Positions 50,746 to 59,200 of a DNA stretch of 64,000 bases are shown here, in pieces. The translations under genes were made by a program, and so were the position numbers. The notes under the pieces are model-generated. The model saw only the letters and a program-made list of their open reading frames with translations. It made no database searches and was not told where the DNA came from. The DNA is from CAVYOE01 sp963770155 (GTDB lineage Bacteria; Actinomycetota; Thermoleophilia; Solirubrobacterales; 70-9), in the NCBI GenBank assembly GCA_963770155.1, contig CAVYOE010000001.1:1550001-1614000 (forward strand), in the 5' to 3' direction. Within the stretch, counting starts at the first letter, position 1, and every line of letters begins with the position of its first letter.

Positions 50746-52050
50746 TCACGTCTTTGTGACCGGACCGAGGACACGGTCGGTGTAGTCGTTGCGAAAGCGC
50801 CCCGCGGGGTCGAGGCGGGCACGGACCCGCTGGAACTCCTCCCACCTGGGATAGCGCTCGGCCAGCGTCGCCGCCGTCTTGGAGTGGCGCTTGCCCCAGT
50901 GCGGGCGGCCCGAGTACTCGTCCATGATCTCCTCGACCCCCCGGAAGTACGGCTCCCACTCCATCCCTTCGAACATGTGGACCGCGACGTAGCAGGTGTC
51001 GCGGCCTTCGGCGGTCGAGAGCGGCGCTTCGTCGGCGGCGACGAACCGAATCTCGATCGGAAAGCTGACGTCAAGCCCGGGAGACTCGGCCAGCTCAAGG
51101 ACCCGGCGGACCACCTCGGCGGCATGACGGCGCGGAAACGCGTACTCCATCTCGGTAAACCGGATCCGCCGCTGGCTCGCGAAGACGCGGTACGACCGGT
51201 CGATTTTCTCGCCGCCGGTGAAGCCTCGTTCGGCGAGGCGGGCGAGCCGCGGGATCCATTGCGGGCGGGCGCGGCCGAGCCTGGCCAGGGCGCCGACCGC
51301 GTAGTTCTCGATCAAGACCTCGTTCGCGTACTCGAGCGCCCGGTTCTTGGGGCGGGGCTTCACGTCGGTCCGGGTGCTCTGCCGCAGCAGCGCGGTGCGT
51401 GTATGGGGGAAGACATAGAACTCGAAATGGTCGGAGCCGTCGGCGAGCGCGTCGATTCGCTCCAGCGCTTCGTCCAATGGAAGCGACGAGTCCACCCGGC
51501 GGATCGTGTACGCCGGCACGGTTCGGAAGGTGATCGAAGTCAGGACCCCGAGCGCGCCGAGCGAGACCCTCGCGGCCGCCAGCGCCTCGGGATCACTCGA
51601 GTCGATCTCGATCAGCTCGCCACCGTCGGCGACGAGCTCCACGGCTTCGATCTGAGAAGAGATATTGCGAAAGCCCGAGCCGGTGCCGTGCGTCGCGGTG
51701 CAGACGGCGCCGGCAGCCGACTGCTTGTCGATGTCGCCGAGGTTCTCCATCGCGCGGCCGTAGGCATAGAGCTGCTCGTTCATCTTGCGCAAGCCGATCC
51801 CGGCTTCGACCTTGGCCAGCCCGGACTCGGCATCTACCCCGACGACCCGGTCGAGCCGGTCGATATTGATCATCACCCCGGAGGTGCAGGCAATGTCGGT
51901 GAAGGAATGGCCCGAGCCGGCGGCTCGCACCGTCATGCCCTGCTCCGAGGCTCGGCGGACGGCCTCGCAAAGCTCGTCGACGGTGCCGGGTTGTTCGATC
52001 CGCTCGGGGGTGCAGCGCTGGTCCCGGGCCCAGTTGCGCCATTCGGGCAT
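50746..52050 (-). CDS. FAD-linked aldonolactone oxidase (D-arabinono-1,4-lactone oxidase type)
   Basis: 434 residues. The FAD-binding VAO fold shows VRAAGSGHSFTDIACTSGVM near residue 42 and ENLGDIDKQSAAGAVCTATH with GTGSGFRN near residue 102. The C-terminal ALO domain ends with SGRPHWGKRHSKTAATLAER, the HWGK motif of gulono-/arabinono-lactone oxidases. It oxidises a sugar lactone with oxygen or another acceptor. The true substrate is unproved. It is co-directional with the mannosyltransferase. Confidence 0.88.
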   Translation of the reverse strand: MPEWRNWARDQRCTPERIEQPGTVDELCEAVRRASEQGMTVRAAGSGHSFTDIACTSGVMINIDRLDRVVGVDAESGLAKVEAGIGLRKMNEQLYAYGRAMENLGDIDKQSAAGAVCTATHGTGSGFRNISSQIEAVELVADGGELIEIDSSDPEALAAARVSLGALGVLTSITFRTVPAYTIRRVDSSLPLDEALERIDALADGSDHFEFYVFPHTRTALLRQSTRTDVKPRPKNRALEYANEVLIENYAVGALARLGRARPQWIPRLARLAERGFTGGEKIDRSYRVFASQRRIRFTEMEYAFPRRHAAEVVRRVLELAESPGLDVSFPIEIRFVAADEAPLSTAEGRDTCYVAVHMFEGMEWEPYFRGVEEIMDEYSGRPHWGKRHSKTAATLAERYPRWEEFQRVRARLDPAGRFRNDYTDRVLGPVTKT

Positions 52051-52059
52051 CGGCGAAGC

Positions 52060-52533
52060 CTACGCAGGGGTGTCGCGGGCGATGAACTCGTCGAGGCCCT
52101 TGCGGGCCCGGCGGCGGACGGCGGCACGCAGCACCGGGGTCCAGCCAAGCAGCCGCCCGGGGATCCCCATTGCCTGGCTTGCCCACTGGTGGAAGTCGAA
52201 GCTGTCGACGTGATCGACGATCTTGCCGTCGGCGAAGTGGAAGCTGGCGCGGATGTCGTTGACGACCGGGCGGCCGGTTTCGAACGTGTAGTTCGCGCGC
52301 CAGTGGGCGGCGCCGGTCTCCCCCTCCGCGAAGCTCCCCATCAGCTTCACCTCGAGGTCCTTGCCGCGCTCGCACAGCATCCGCCACATCTGGCCGGGCT
52401 CACGCCCGCGCAGATCGCGAAAGACCTCGTCCGAAAAGCGCGCGTTCGGCGCGTAGCAGGCGGCCATCGCCTCGCCGTCCCGACGGGCAAAGGCCTCGTA
52501 GAAGGCGACGATCAAGTCGTTGTTGTCGGCCAC
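52060..52533 (-). CDS. SnoaL/NTF2-like protein
   Basis: 157 residues: LIVAFYEAFARRDGEAMAAC followed by YAPNARFSDEVFRDLRGREP and SFHFADGKIVDHVDSFDFHQ. This is the fold of limonene-epoxide hydrolase and ketosteroid isomerase relatives, with a C-terminal helical extension of about 45 residues. Catalytic identity unknown. It lies 9 bases upstream of the lactone oxidase. Confidence 0.83.
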   Translation of the reverse strand: MADNNDLIVAFYEAFARRDGEAMAACYAPNARFSDEVFRDLRGREPGQMWRMLCERGKDLEVKLMGSFAEGETGAAHWRANYTFETGRPVVNDIRASFHFADGKIVDHVDSFDFHQWASQAMGIPGRLLGWTPVLRAAVRRRARKGLDEFIARDTPA

Positions 52534-52549
52534 GGCCTAACCGTAGCCG

Positions 52550-52885
52550 CTACCTCGCCAGCTCTCGTCCTCCGTCGCCGCCGTCGCGGCTGTAGGTCAG
52601 ATTGACGAGCTCGAGCAGGCGCTGCACCTGTGGACTGGGCCGGACCAGGGTCAAGCTTCCCTTGTGGGCGCGAGCGAGGCGCTCGGCCGCGGTGACCAGC
52701 AGCTGCAAGCCGGCGGAGTCGATGAACTCACACTCGCTCAGGTCCACCAGCAGGTCTCCGCCGCCATCGTTGACCACCCGGTCCAGATGCGCTTGCAGGA
52801 GGGGCGCGGTGGCCAGATCAAGCTCTCCGCTGATCAGCAGAACCCCGTTCTCCATGTCGGGAAACACCTCGAAGTCCTCGGCCAC
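52550..52885 (-). CDS. STAS-domain anti-anti-sigma factor
   Basis: 111 residues with VLLISGELDLATAPLLQAHL and the phosphorylation segment CEFIDSAGLQLLVTAA, whose serine is the regulated residue. It starts with GTG, supported by AAAGGAGG five bases upstream. The second STAS protein of the window. Its kinase partner is not in the window. Confidence 0.88.
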   Translation of the reverse strand: MAEDFEVFPDMENGVLLISGELDLATAPLLQAHLDRVVNDGGGDLLVDLSECEFIDSAGLQLLVTAAERLARAHKGSLTLVRPSPQVQRLLELVNLTYSRDGGDGGRELAR

Positions 52886-53250
52886 CAGAGCCTCCTTTGA
52901 TTGGCCCGATTTCCCGGTCCGAAGGGCGTCCCAGTCGCCATTGTCCCGTGAAACTCTTGATTCCGCCCAAGCATCGCTGCGCGCGGCTTGGACTTGTACC
53001 GAGAATAGCGCCGGACCTGCAGAAAAAGAAACGGCTGCGTAGCTAGCTCTCCGGGGCCCGCCCCGTCCTGAGCCAGCGGTGGGTCTCCTGCAAGGTCCCG
53101 CGCCATCGCGGCTCAGTCAAGGCTGACCCTGTATCTTCAGTTGAGGCTGCGATACGCGCCCGGCCGGCAACGCTTGGGGGCCACCACGCACTAGCTGAGA
53201 CGGCTGCAGGCCCGGATCGGCAACCGTTCCAACGCAATCTTAGGAATCCA
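52886..53250. other. intergenic stretch without recognised gene
   Basis: 365 bases between the STAS gene and a coiled-coil gene transcribed away from it. It should contain promoters for both directions. No RNA gene, repeat or convincing motif was seen. Confidence 0.45.
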
Positions 53251-53505
53251 ATGGGAGCACCGACACCTCCACCCAGAACCCCGCAGGAGGCACGCCGCCA
53301 AATCGCTTCGGCCAACTACCGCCTGGCCGAGGCCAAGCGGCGCGAGACCGTCGCCGAGCGCGAGTACGACACTGCCTCCAGGCGCCTCGAGCTGCGGCGC
53401 GAAGCACTTGCCGACGCCAGGCGGGAGCGGGCGCAGGCGGAGGCACTGGTCAGGGCGCTCTCATCAGCCGACGGGGTACGCCCCGACGGCGCCTCGCCGG
53501 CCTAA
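53251..53505 (+). CDS. small coiled-coil protein, unknown function
   Basis: 84 residues with a Pro-rich start (PTPPPRTPQEARRQIASANY) and an unbroken charged helix from about residue 15 to 70 (RLELRREALADARRERAQAE). Probably a coiled coil. No family recognised. No signal or membrane segment. Confidence 0.5.
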   Translation: MGAPTPPPRTPQEARRQIASANYRLAEAKRRETVAEREYDTASRRLELRREALADARRERAQAEALVRALSSADGVRPDGASPA

Positions 53506-53537
53506 CCGCGGCGCGCAGCTAGTCTCATCTCATCCCT

Positions 53538-53628
53538 GGAGGGGTGGCAGAGTCTGGTTTATTGCGGCAGCCTTGAAAGCTGTTGACCGGGTTCTCCCGG
53601 TCCGGGGGTTCGAATCCCTCCCCCTCCG
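53538..53628 (+). tRNA. tRNA-Ser (anticodon TGA)
   Basis: Type II tRNA of 91 bases: acceptor GGAGGGG/CCCCTCC, anticodon loop CTTGAAA (anticodon TGA) on a GGCAGC/GCTGTT-type stem, long variable arm (CCGGGTTCTCCCGG), and T arm GGTTCGAATCC. Decodes UCN serine codons. Confidence 0.95.
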
Positions 53629-53634
53629 TTGACC

Positions 53635-54258
53635 TCAGGCAGCCGGTGCCGCTTCCTCGGGCTGCATCAGCATGATCACGCTGGTGACCAGAGTCAGCAG
53701 CCCGAGAACCAGGAAGGCGAAGAAACCGGCAGGCGTGAGGGACGCAACGCCGATGATGACGGCCCACCAACCCAGCCATCGAGGGAGGCCGCCGTTCCGG
53801 AGTATCGCCAGGCCGAGGCACCAGCTCGTGACTACGGTCCCTCCGGCGACCGGGAACCACAAGTCCAGGCTCAGGGCGTTTAGCGCCTGCAGCGCCGCGG
53901 GTTCCAGATCCGTGGCCCCGTCGCTCAGGGTCAACCCGATCCCCGCGAAGATCAGCATCCCGACGCCGAGGATCACGGCGCCCGCGATGACACCGATTGA
54001 GAGGGCTGAAACAGTCGCTTCACTGCGACGCAGCCTGGCTGCGACCCCGATGTAGAAGAGGACGAAGGCCACGGCGCCGAGGGCCAGGAGGAGCGAGCCC
54101 ACCCCGGTCTCGTCCTCGTTGTCCTCATAGAAGCTGACTACCTCCTCGACCGGCTCGTCGATGGCCGGCGGGTCGCCCCCGATGACGAACGAGGCGACGA
54201 TCAGGGCGATCGCTGCGATTCCCAGTAACGGTGCCCTTCGACTCCAACTGTCGCCCAT
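53635..54258 (-). CDS. multi-pass membrane protein of unknown function
   Basis: 207 residues with about six hydrophobic segments (LLGIAAIALIVASFVIGG, SLLLALGAVAFVLFYIGV, GVIAGAVILGVGMLIFAGI and three more). An acidic extracellular loop (DEPVEEVVSFYEDNEDETG) follows helix 1. The ATG at 54258 follows GGAGAGCAGC. No family named. Confidence 0.68.
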   Translation of the reverse strand: MGDSWSRRAPLLGIAAIALIVASFVIGGDPPAIDEPVEEVVSFYEDNEDETGVGSLLLALGAVAFVLFYIGVAARLRRSEATVSALSIGVIAGAVILGVGMLIFAGIGLTLSDGATDLEPAALQALNALSLDLWFPVAGGTVVTSWCLGLAILRNGGLPRWLGWWAVIIGVASLTPAGFFAFLVLGLLTLVTSVIMLMQPEEAAPAA

Positions 54259-54321
54259 GCTGCTCTCCTCTCGATAGCGGCCTGTGCCTAGGCGCGGGTA
54301 GCCTTTCATAAGCAGCGGGTA

Positions 54322-55464
54322 ATGGAGGATCTCTTGCAGGCGGGCACGACGAGTAGATCGGCGACCAAGGCACATCGCAACCCTTGGCGGGTGCGGAAGC
54401 TGTGCACATTCCTTGCGGCGGTGGCGGTGCTGGCCATCCCGCCGTCGGCGGCGGGGCTCTCTTATGCCCCGCCCAAGGGCCAGGTCTATGCGGGCGTAAA
54501 CGACACCGCGATCGAAGATGACTTTCGCGATTTCGCCGAGCTGCTCGGCAAGCCGCAGCTGCCAGTGGTACAGGCCTTCCACACCTGGGGCACGGATCCC
54601 CGCGAAGCGCTGGAGCGCTGGACCGAATATCGGGCCCGTGGTGTCCTCTCGATCTCGACCTCGCGCGGCTGGGGCTATCCCGCGAAGATCTCGCCCCGCC
54701 AGATCGCTGAGGGCGAGGGAGATGACTACCTGCTGACGCTCAACTCGCGTCTCGCCCGAAGCGGCCAGATCACGTACGTCCGGCCGCTGGCCGAGCCCAA
54801 CAACTGGCACAACGCATACTCAGCGGTGAACTCGAACGGGTCCTCCCGCGGCGCCGGCAACAGTCAGCGTTGGTACCGCAAGGCATGGCGGCGGATGGTG
54901 ACCATCGTCAAGGGGGGCGGGCCTCGCACCGCGATCGATGCGCGGCTCGCCACGCTGGGACTGCCGCCGGTCCAGCAGGTTGACGACCGGGCACTGCCGG
55001 CGGAGCTCGCGGCGCCGCAGGTCGCATTCATCTGGTGCCCGCTGGTCTATGGCTCCCCGCGGACCCGCAACAACGCACCTGCCCGCTACTGGCCGGGAGG
55101 GGCCTTCGTCGACTGGGTCGGGACCGACACCTACTCCCGGTATCCGGCCTTCTCCTACCTCCACCGGCACTACCGGGCCTTTCGCGGCAAGCCGTTCGCG
55201 ATCGGAGAATGGGGTGTGTGGGGCGCCGACGACCGCGGCTTCGTCAAGCGCGTCTTCAAGTTTCAGCGAACCCACTCGCGCGTGCGAATGATGATCTACC
55301 ACTACAGCTTCGTCGGCCGCGGAGGCCCGATGAGCCTCTTCCGCTGGCCGCTCGCCGCTGCTGCCGCCCGCTTCCAGATGCGCGACGACACGGCGTTCCC
55401 GGCAAACGTCCCGGAATACGCCCCCTCTTCGGCGCCCGCGTCGACACCGCCGCCGGCGCTCTAG
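54322..55464 (+). CDS. secreted GH26-like glycoside hydrolase
   Basis: 380 residues. An N-terminal signal segment (FLAAVAVLAIPPSAAGLSYA) precedes a TIM-barrel. YVRPLAEPNNWHNAYSAV near residue 155 offers the acid/base glutamate followed by N-W-H, and KPFAIGEWGVWGADDRGFVK near residue 290 the nucleophile glutamate, the arrangement seen in GH26 beta-mannanases and relatives. Extracellular polysaccharide hydrolysis is likely; beta-mannan is only a guess. Confidence 0.75.
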   Translation: MEDLLQAGTTSRSATKAHRNPWRVRKLCTFLAAVAVLAIPPSAAGLSYAPPKGQVYAGVNDTAIEDDFRDFAELLGKPQLPVVQAFHTWGTDPREALERWTEYRARGVLSISTSRGWGYPAKISPRQIAEGEGDDYLLTLNSRLARSGQITYVRPLAEPNNWHNAYSAVNSNGSSRGAGNSQRWYRKAWRRMVTIVKGGGPRTAIDARLATLGLPPVQQVDDRALPAELAAPQVAFIWCPLVYGSPRTRNNAPARYWPGGAFVDWVGTDTYSRYPAFSYLHRHYRAFRGKPFAIGEWGVWGADDRGFVKRVFKFQRTHSRVRMMIYHYSFVGRGGPMSLFRWPLAAAAARFQMRDDTAFPANVPEYAPSSAPASTPPPAL

Positions 55465-55509
55465 TCCCGGCGGTCGCGACCAGGGTCGCGGGTCAGCTCG
55501 GCCGCGAGC

Positions 55510-55515
55510 TAGGCT
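55510..55515 (+). promoter_or_regulatory. -10 box for leaderless msrB transcript
   Basis: TAGGCT followed by six bases and the msrB ATG at 55522. No ribosome binding site is visible. Confidence 0.4.
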
Positions 55516-55521
55516 TGCGGC

Positions 55522-55917
55522 ATGGAGAAAGTCGAAAAGACGCCCGAGGAGTGGCGCTCCGAGCTGACCGACGAGCAGTACGAGATCCTCCGGGAGGCCG
55601 GGACCGAGCCGGCCTTCACAGGGATCTACCACGAGGCCAAGGAGGACGGCGTCTACCGCTGCGCCGGCTGCGGGCTCGAGCTGTTCGACTCGGACACCAA
55701 GTTCGACTCCGGCACCGGCTGGCCCAGCTTCTGGGAGCCGATGGAAGATGAGAACGTCGAGCTGCGCGAGGACAGCAGCATGTTCATGAAACGGACCGAG
55801 GTCGTCTGCGCCCGCTGCGGCGGCCACCTCGGTCACGTCTTCGACGACGGCCCGGCCGACAAGACCGGCCAGCGCTACTGCATCAACTCAGCCGCGCTCG
55901 ACCTCGACGAAAAGTAG
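55522..55917 (+). CDS. msrB: peptide-methionine (R)-S-oxide reductase
   Basis: 131 residues. Two CxxC pairs (YRCAGCGLELF and VCARCGGHLGHVFDDG) bind structural zinc. The catalytic cysteine is in QRYCINSAALDL near the C-terminus, and TKFDSGTGWPSFWEP is the family signature. It repairs methionine-R-sulfoxide in proteins. Full-length single-domain cytosolic form. Confidence 0.96.
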   Translation: MEKVEKTPEEWRSELTDEQYEILREAGTEPAFTGIYHEAKEDGVYRCAGCGLELFDSDTKFDSGTGWPSFWEPMEDENVELREDSSMFMKRTEVVCARCGGHLGHVFDDGPADKTGQRYCINSAALDLDEK

Positions 55918-55918
55918 A

Positions 55919-56560
55919 TCAGGCTTTTCCGCCGGCGCCCAGGTAGCTGAAGCGCACGGCGAGGGCGACCGCTTCGGTGCGGGTGTCGACCTCGAGCTTC
56001 GCGATCGCGTTGCGGACGTGGGTGTGGACGGTCGCCGGGCTCAGGGTGAGGCGCTCGGCGATCTCCTTCACCCGCAGCCCCTCGGCAAGCAGCTCGAGGA
56101 TCTCGCGCTCGCGCGGGGTCAGGGCCAGCAGCTTCTCCAGGTTTCCGTCATCGTCGTTCAGCTTGGGGTCGACGAAGGTGTCGCCCTTGGACACCGCGCC
56201 GATCGCGCGGGCGATGTCCTCGGAGGGCGCCGACTTGAGGACGTAGCCGGAGGCGCCGGCGCGCATCGCCAGCGCCAGCAGGTTGGCCTGGGCATGGGCG
56301 GTGAACACGATCACCTTGGTCTCCGGGCGTGTTTTCAGGATCGCCTTGGTCGCCTCGATCCCGTCGATCCCGGGCAGCTCGATGTCGAGGATGGCGACGT
56401 CGGGCTCGAGCTCTGCGACGCGCTCGACGGCCTCCTCGCCATCTGAGGCCTCGCCGACGATTTCGACGCCGTCGGCCCCGCTCATGCGGGTCTTGATCGC
56501 CTCGCGGACGATCTCGTGGTCGTCACAGAGCACAACCCGTCTTGTATCCACTGCGGTCAT
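55919..56560 (-). CDS. NarL/LuxR-type response regulator
   Basis: 213 residues. Receiver domain with DDHEIVREAIKTRMSG at the N-terminus and the phospho-acceptor in EPDVAILDIELPGIDGIEAT near residue 58. The C-terminal LuxR HTH is LTPREREILELLAEGLRVKE plus TLSPATVHTHVRNAIAKL. The partner histidine kinase is not adjacent. Its ATG overlaps the serS stop (ATGA), so it is probably expressed from the serS message. Confidence 0.93.
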   Translation of the reverse strand: MTAVDTRRVVLCDDHEIVREAIKTRMSGADGVEIVGEASDGEEAVERVAELEPDVAILDIELPGIDGIEATKAILKTRPETKVIVFTAHAQANLLALAMRAGASGYVLKSAPSEDIARAIGAVSKGDTFVDPKLNDDDGNLEKLLALTPREREILELLAEGLRVKEIAERLTLSPATVHTHVRNAIAKLEVDTRTEAVALAVRFSYLGAGGKA

Positions 56561-57846
56561 CGAGAGGTGGGTATAGCGGATGGGAGCCCGGCGCGTTGTA
56601 GAGATTCCGGAATCTCGACCGTTCCGTCCTCCCGCTGGCCATTTTCAAGTAGGGCGATCAACGTACGTCCTACCGCGACAGCGGTCCCGTTCAGCGTGTG
56701 CATCGTCTCGTAGGGCTGTTCCGCCTTCGGCCGGAACCGCAGCGCCAGCCGGCGGGCCTGGAAGTCGGTGGTGTTCGAGCAAGAGGTCAGTTCCCGGTAG
56801 CGCTCCTGGCTCGGGATCCACGCCTCGCAGTCGAACTTGCGCGCCGCCGATGCACCGAGGTCGCCGACCGGGATGTCGACCACGCGGTACGGGATGGCGA
56901 GCTCGCTCAGGATCTCCTCCTGAATGCTGAGGATGCGCTCGTGCTCGGCCTCCGATTCGTCCGGATGCACGAACGAGAACATCTCGACCTTGTCGAACTG
57001 GTGCACTCGGAAGATGCCGCGGGTGTCCTTGCCGCCGGCGCCCGCCTCCCGGCGGAAGCAGGTCGAGAAGCCGGCATAGCGAAGCGGCAGCCGCTCGGCG
57101 AGGATCTCCTTCTCCTCGGCATGCAGCGAGGCGAGGGAGACCTCTGACGTTCCGACCAGGAAGAGGTCGTCCTTGGGGACCTCGTAGATCTGGTCGCGAT
57201 CGCCGGGAAGGAAGCCGGTCCCGTGGAGGGCATGCTCGCGCACCAGTACCGGCGGGACCACCGGGGTGAAGCCGTGGCCTTGGAGCTTCTCCATCGCGAA
57301 ACGGACCAGCGCCATCTCGACCATGACCAGGTCGCCGAGCAGGTACGCAAACCGGGTCCCGGAGAGAGTGGCGGCCGCCTCCATCTCGATCCAGCCGTGT
57401 CGTTCGCCCAGTTCAAGGTGATCAAGCGGCTTGAATCCGAACTCGGGGCGGTCCCCCACCTCTCGCAACGTGACCGCGTCCTCGTCGGCCTCACCCTCCG
57501 GGGCATCGGGGTGCGGAAGATTTGGGAGGGCCGAGAGCAGCTCGTCCTGCTTTTGCTTGAGCTCACCGAGGTCCGGCTCCAGCGATTTGATCTCATCCTT
57601 GAGCTGCGCGGACTTCGTTCGCAGCTCATTCACCTCGGGCTCGTCGGCGCGGCCGGCCCGCCCCGCCTCCTCGACCTTGGAGGAGAGCTCCTTCTGCTCG
57701 GCGCGGATCTCCTCGATCCGGGTGTTCTTCGCGCGTCGGTCCTGATCGACGGAGAGCAGCTCGTCGAGGGTCCGCCGTGCGCCACGGCGCGCCAGTGCTG
57801 CCCGGGCGGCCTCGGGGTCCTCGCGGAGCTGCTTCAGGTCGAGCAA
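56557..57846 (-). CDS. serS: seryl-tRNA synthetase
   Basis: 429 residues, normal for bacterial SerRS. The N-terminal 110 residues are the tRNA-binding coiled coil (EEIRAEQKELSSKVEEAGRA). Class II motifs follow: motif 2 near STCFRREAGAGGKDTRGIFR and motif 3 near TMHTLNGTAVAVGRTLIALL. It charges tRNA-Ser; two tRNA-Ser genes are elsewhere in the window. It is followed by an overlapping response regulator. Confidence 0.97.
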   Translation of the reverse strand: MLDLKQLREDPEAARAALARRGARRTLDELLSVDQDRRAKNTRIEEIRAEQKELSSKVEEAGRAGRADEPEVNELRTKSAQLKDEIKSLEPDLGELKQKQDELLSALPNLPHPDAPEGEADEDAVTLREVGDRPEFGFKPLDHLELGERHGWIEMEAAATLSGTRFAYLLGDLVMVEMALVRFAMEKLQGHGFTPVVPPVLVREHALHGTGFLPGDRDQIYEVPKDDLFLVGTSEVSLASLHAEEKEILAERLPLRYAGFSTCFRREAGAGGKDTRGIFRVHQFDKVEMFSFVHPDESEAEHERILSIQEEILSELAIPYRVVDIPVGDLGASAARKFDCEAWIPSQERYRELTSCSNTTDFQARRLALRFRPKAEQPYETMHTLNGTAVAVGRTLIALLENGQREDGTVEIPESLQRAGLPSAIPTSR

Positions 57847-57858
57847 ACGCGGGAGGTG

Positions 57859-58245
57859 CTAATCGGCGTCGCTGCCGGCGTACTTGGCGACGAACTGGGC
57901 GACCTGGGTCGCCTCCTCCCCGACGACGATGTTCTGAGGCATGATCGAGCCGGAGAAGCCGCCGTTCTGGATCGCGAACAGCACGTCCTCGAAGCTCTCC
58001 TTCCGCTGGTCCAAGTTAGGTCCCTGGGCACGGACCGCCCTGGTCCCGGAGCCCTGCGTGCCTGCAGCCTCCAGCGTGTGGCAGCCGGCGCAGCGCTCGG
58101 CGAAAAGCTGCGCGCCCTCATATGTAGGGTCGTCCTCGGCCACCTCGACCGAGGCCGTTCCACAGCCGGCGACCAGCGCGCCCGCGACCGCGACCATCGC
58201 GATCGGAATCCTCCTCGCCAGCCGGTGACCACTTAGCCCACGCAC
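57859..58245 (-). CDS. membrane-anchored c-type cytochrome
   Basis: 128 residues. The N-terminal export signal ends in a lipobox (GALVAGC), so the protein is probably lipid-anchored outside the membrane. The haem site is ERCAGCHTLEAAG and the distal methionine is in GSIMPQNIVVGEEA. It is a single-haem class I cytochrome, likely passing electrons to an oxidase or reductase. It ends 12 bases before the serS start, on the same strand. Confidence 0.88.
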   Translation of the reverse strand: MRGLSGHRLARRIPIAMVAVAGALVAGCGTASVEVAEDDPTYEGAQLFAERCAGCHTLEAAGTQGSGTRAVRAQGPNLDQRKESFEDVLFAIQNGGFSGSIMPQNIVVGEEATQVAQFVAKYAGSDAD

Positions 58246-58289
58246 GCGGCGGCATCATACTTTCAGCGCAGGTCTCTGGACCCGAGCAC

Positions 58290-58763
58290 TTGGCAACCGA
58301 CCCCGACAGCTTCCGAGCGGCAATCAGCGACTTTCCCACCGGGGTCACGGTGGTGACCGCTGTTGGGGAGAACGGCCCCTCGGGAGCGACGGCGAATGCG
58401 GTCGCCTCCCTGTCGCTGGACCCGCCGATGATGCTCGCCTGTCTGGACCAGGGGTCGCGCACGCTCGCCTCGGTGCGCGGCGCCGGCAGCTTTGCGATCA
58501 ACGTGCTCGCCGCCGAACAGGCCGAGCTGGCGCGCCGGTTCAGCACCAAGGACGCCGAGGCGGACAAGTGGGACGGAATCGACTCCGAAGAGCGCGACGG
58601 CACCCCGAAGCTCGCCGGCGTCATCCTCTGGATCCGCTGCGAGCTCCGCGACCTGCTCGACGGCGGCGACCATGCGATCGTCACCGGGACCGTGCAGGAA
58701 GTCGAGTCAAGCGGGGGCGAGCCGCTCGTCTTCCATCGCGGGACCTACCGGGGGCTGGGCTGA
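58290..58763 (+). CDS. flavin reductase-like FMN-binding protein
   Basis: 157 residues of the split-barrel flavin reductase family: DFPTGVTVVTAVGENGPSGA, TANAVASLSLDPPMMLACLD near residue 33 and the FMN-contact AINVLAAEQAELARRFS region. They typically reduce FMN with NAD(P)H for a partner monooxygenase. It starts with TTG. The following gene begins three bases after the stop. Confidence 0.87.
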   Translation: MATDPDSFRAAISDFPTGVTVVTAVGENGPSGATANAVASLSLDPPMMLACLDQGSRTLASVRGAGSFAINVLAAEQAELARRFSTKDAEADKWDGIDSEERDGTPKLAGVILWIRCELRDLLDGGDHAIVTGTVQEVESSGGEPLVFHRGTYRGLG

Positions 58764-58765
58764 AG

Positions 58766-59200
58766 GTGAAGGAGCTCGAGCCCTTCGTCGGCAAGTGGAC
58801 CATCGACGCGAGATTCGAGGCCATGCCGCCGGATGCGCCGAAGGGAAGGGTCACCTTCGAGTTCATGGAGGGCGGGGAGTTCCTGGTCGAGCGCTGGGAG
58901 GTCCCGGTCCCCGAGGCCCCGGACGGGATCGCGATCATCGGCCCGAACCCGGAGGGCGACGGCTACCTCCAGCACTATTTCGACACCCGAGGGGTGGCGC
59001 GGGTCTACGAGATGGAGTTCGACGGCCGCGTCTGGAAGCTGGAGCGGTTGACCGAGGACTTCTCCCCGCTCGACTTCAAGCAGCGGTATTCCGGCACCTT
59101 CAGCGACGACGGGAGGACGATCGACGGCGCCTGGGACATCTGCCATCCGGGCAAGGACTGGGAGAAGGACTTCGACCTGATTTACGAGCGGCTGGACTAG
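58766..59200 (+). CDS. lipocalin-like (DUF1579-type) small protein
   Basis: 144 residues beginning VKELEPFVGKWTIDARFEAM. GKW followed by alternating strands (RVTFEFMEGGEFLVERWEVP, YLQHYFDTRGVARVYEMEFD) suggests a beta-barrel of the DUF1579/lipocalin kind. Ligand unknown. GTG 58766 is preferred; a CTG at 58760 overlapping the previous stop is an alternative. Likely co-transcribed with the flavin reductase. Confidence 0.65.
   Translation: MKELEPFVGKWTIDARFEAMPPDAPKGRVTFEFMEGGEFLVERWEVPVPEAPDGIAIIGPNPEGDGYLQHYFDTRGVARVYEMEFDGRVWKLERLTEDFSPLDFKQRYSGTFSDDGRTIDGAWDICHPGKDWEKDFDLIYERLD

Noticed and set aside
50677..52605. A 642-codon plus-strand open frame
   Set aside because: It lies antisense to the lactone oxidase and SnoaL-like genes, and its composition is typical of a reverse-frame shadow.
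57223..58236. A 337-codon plus-strand open frame opposite serS and the cytochrome c gene
   Set aside because: Both minus-strand genes have diagnostic motifs; this frame does not.
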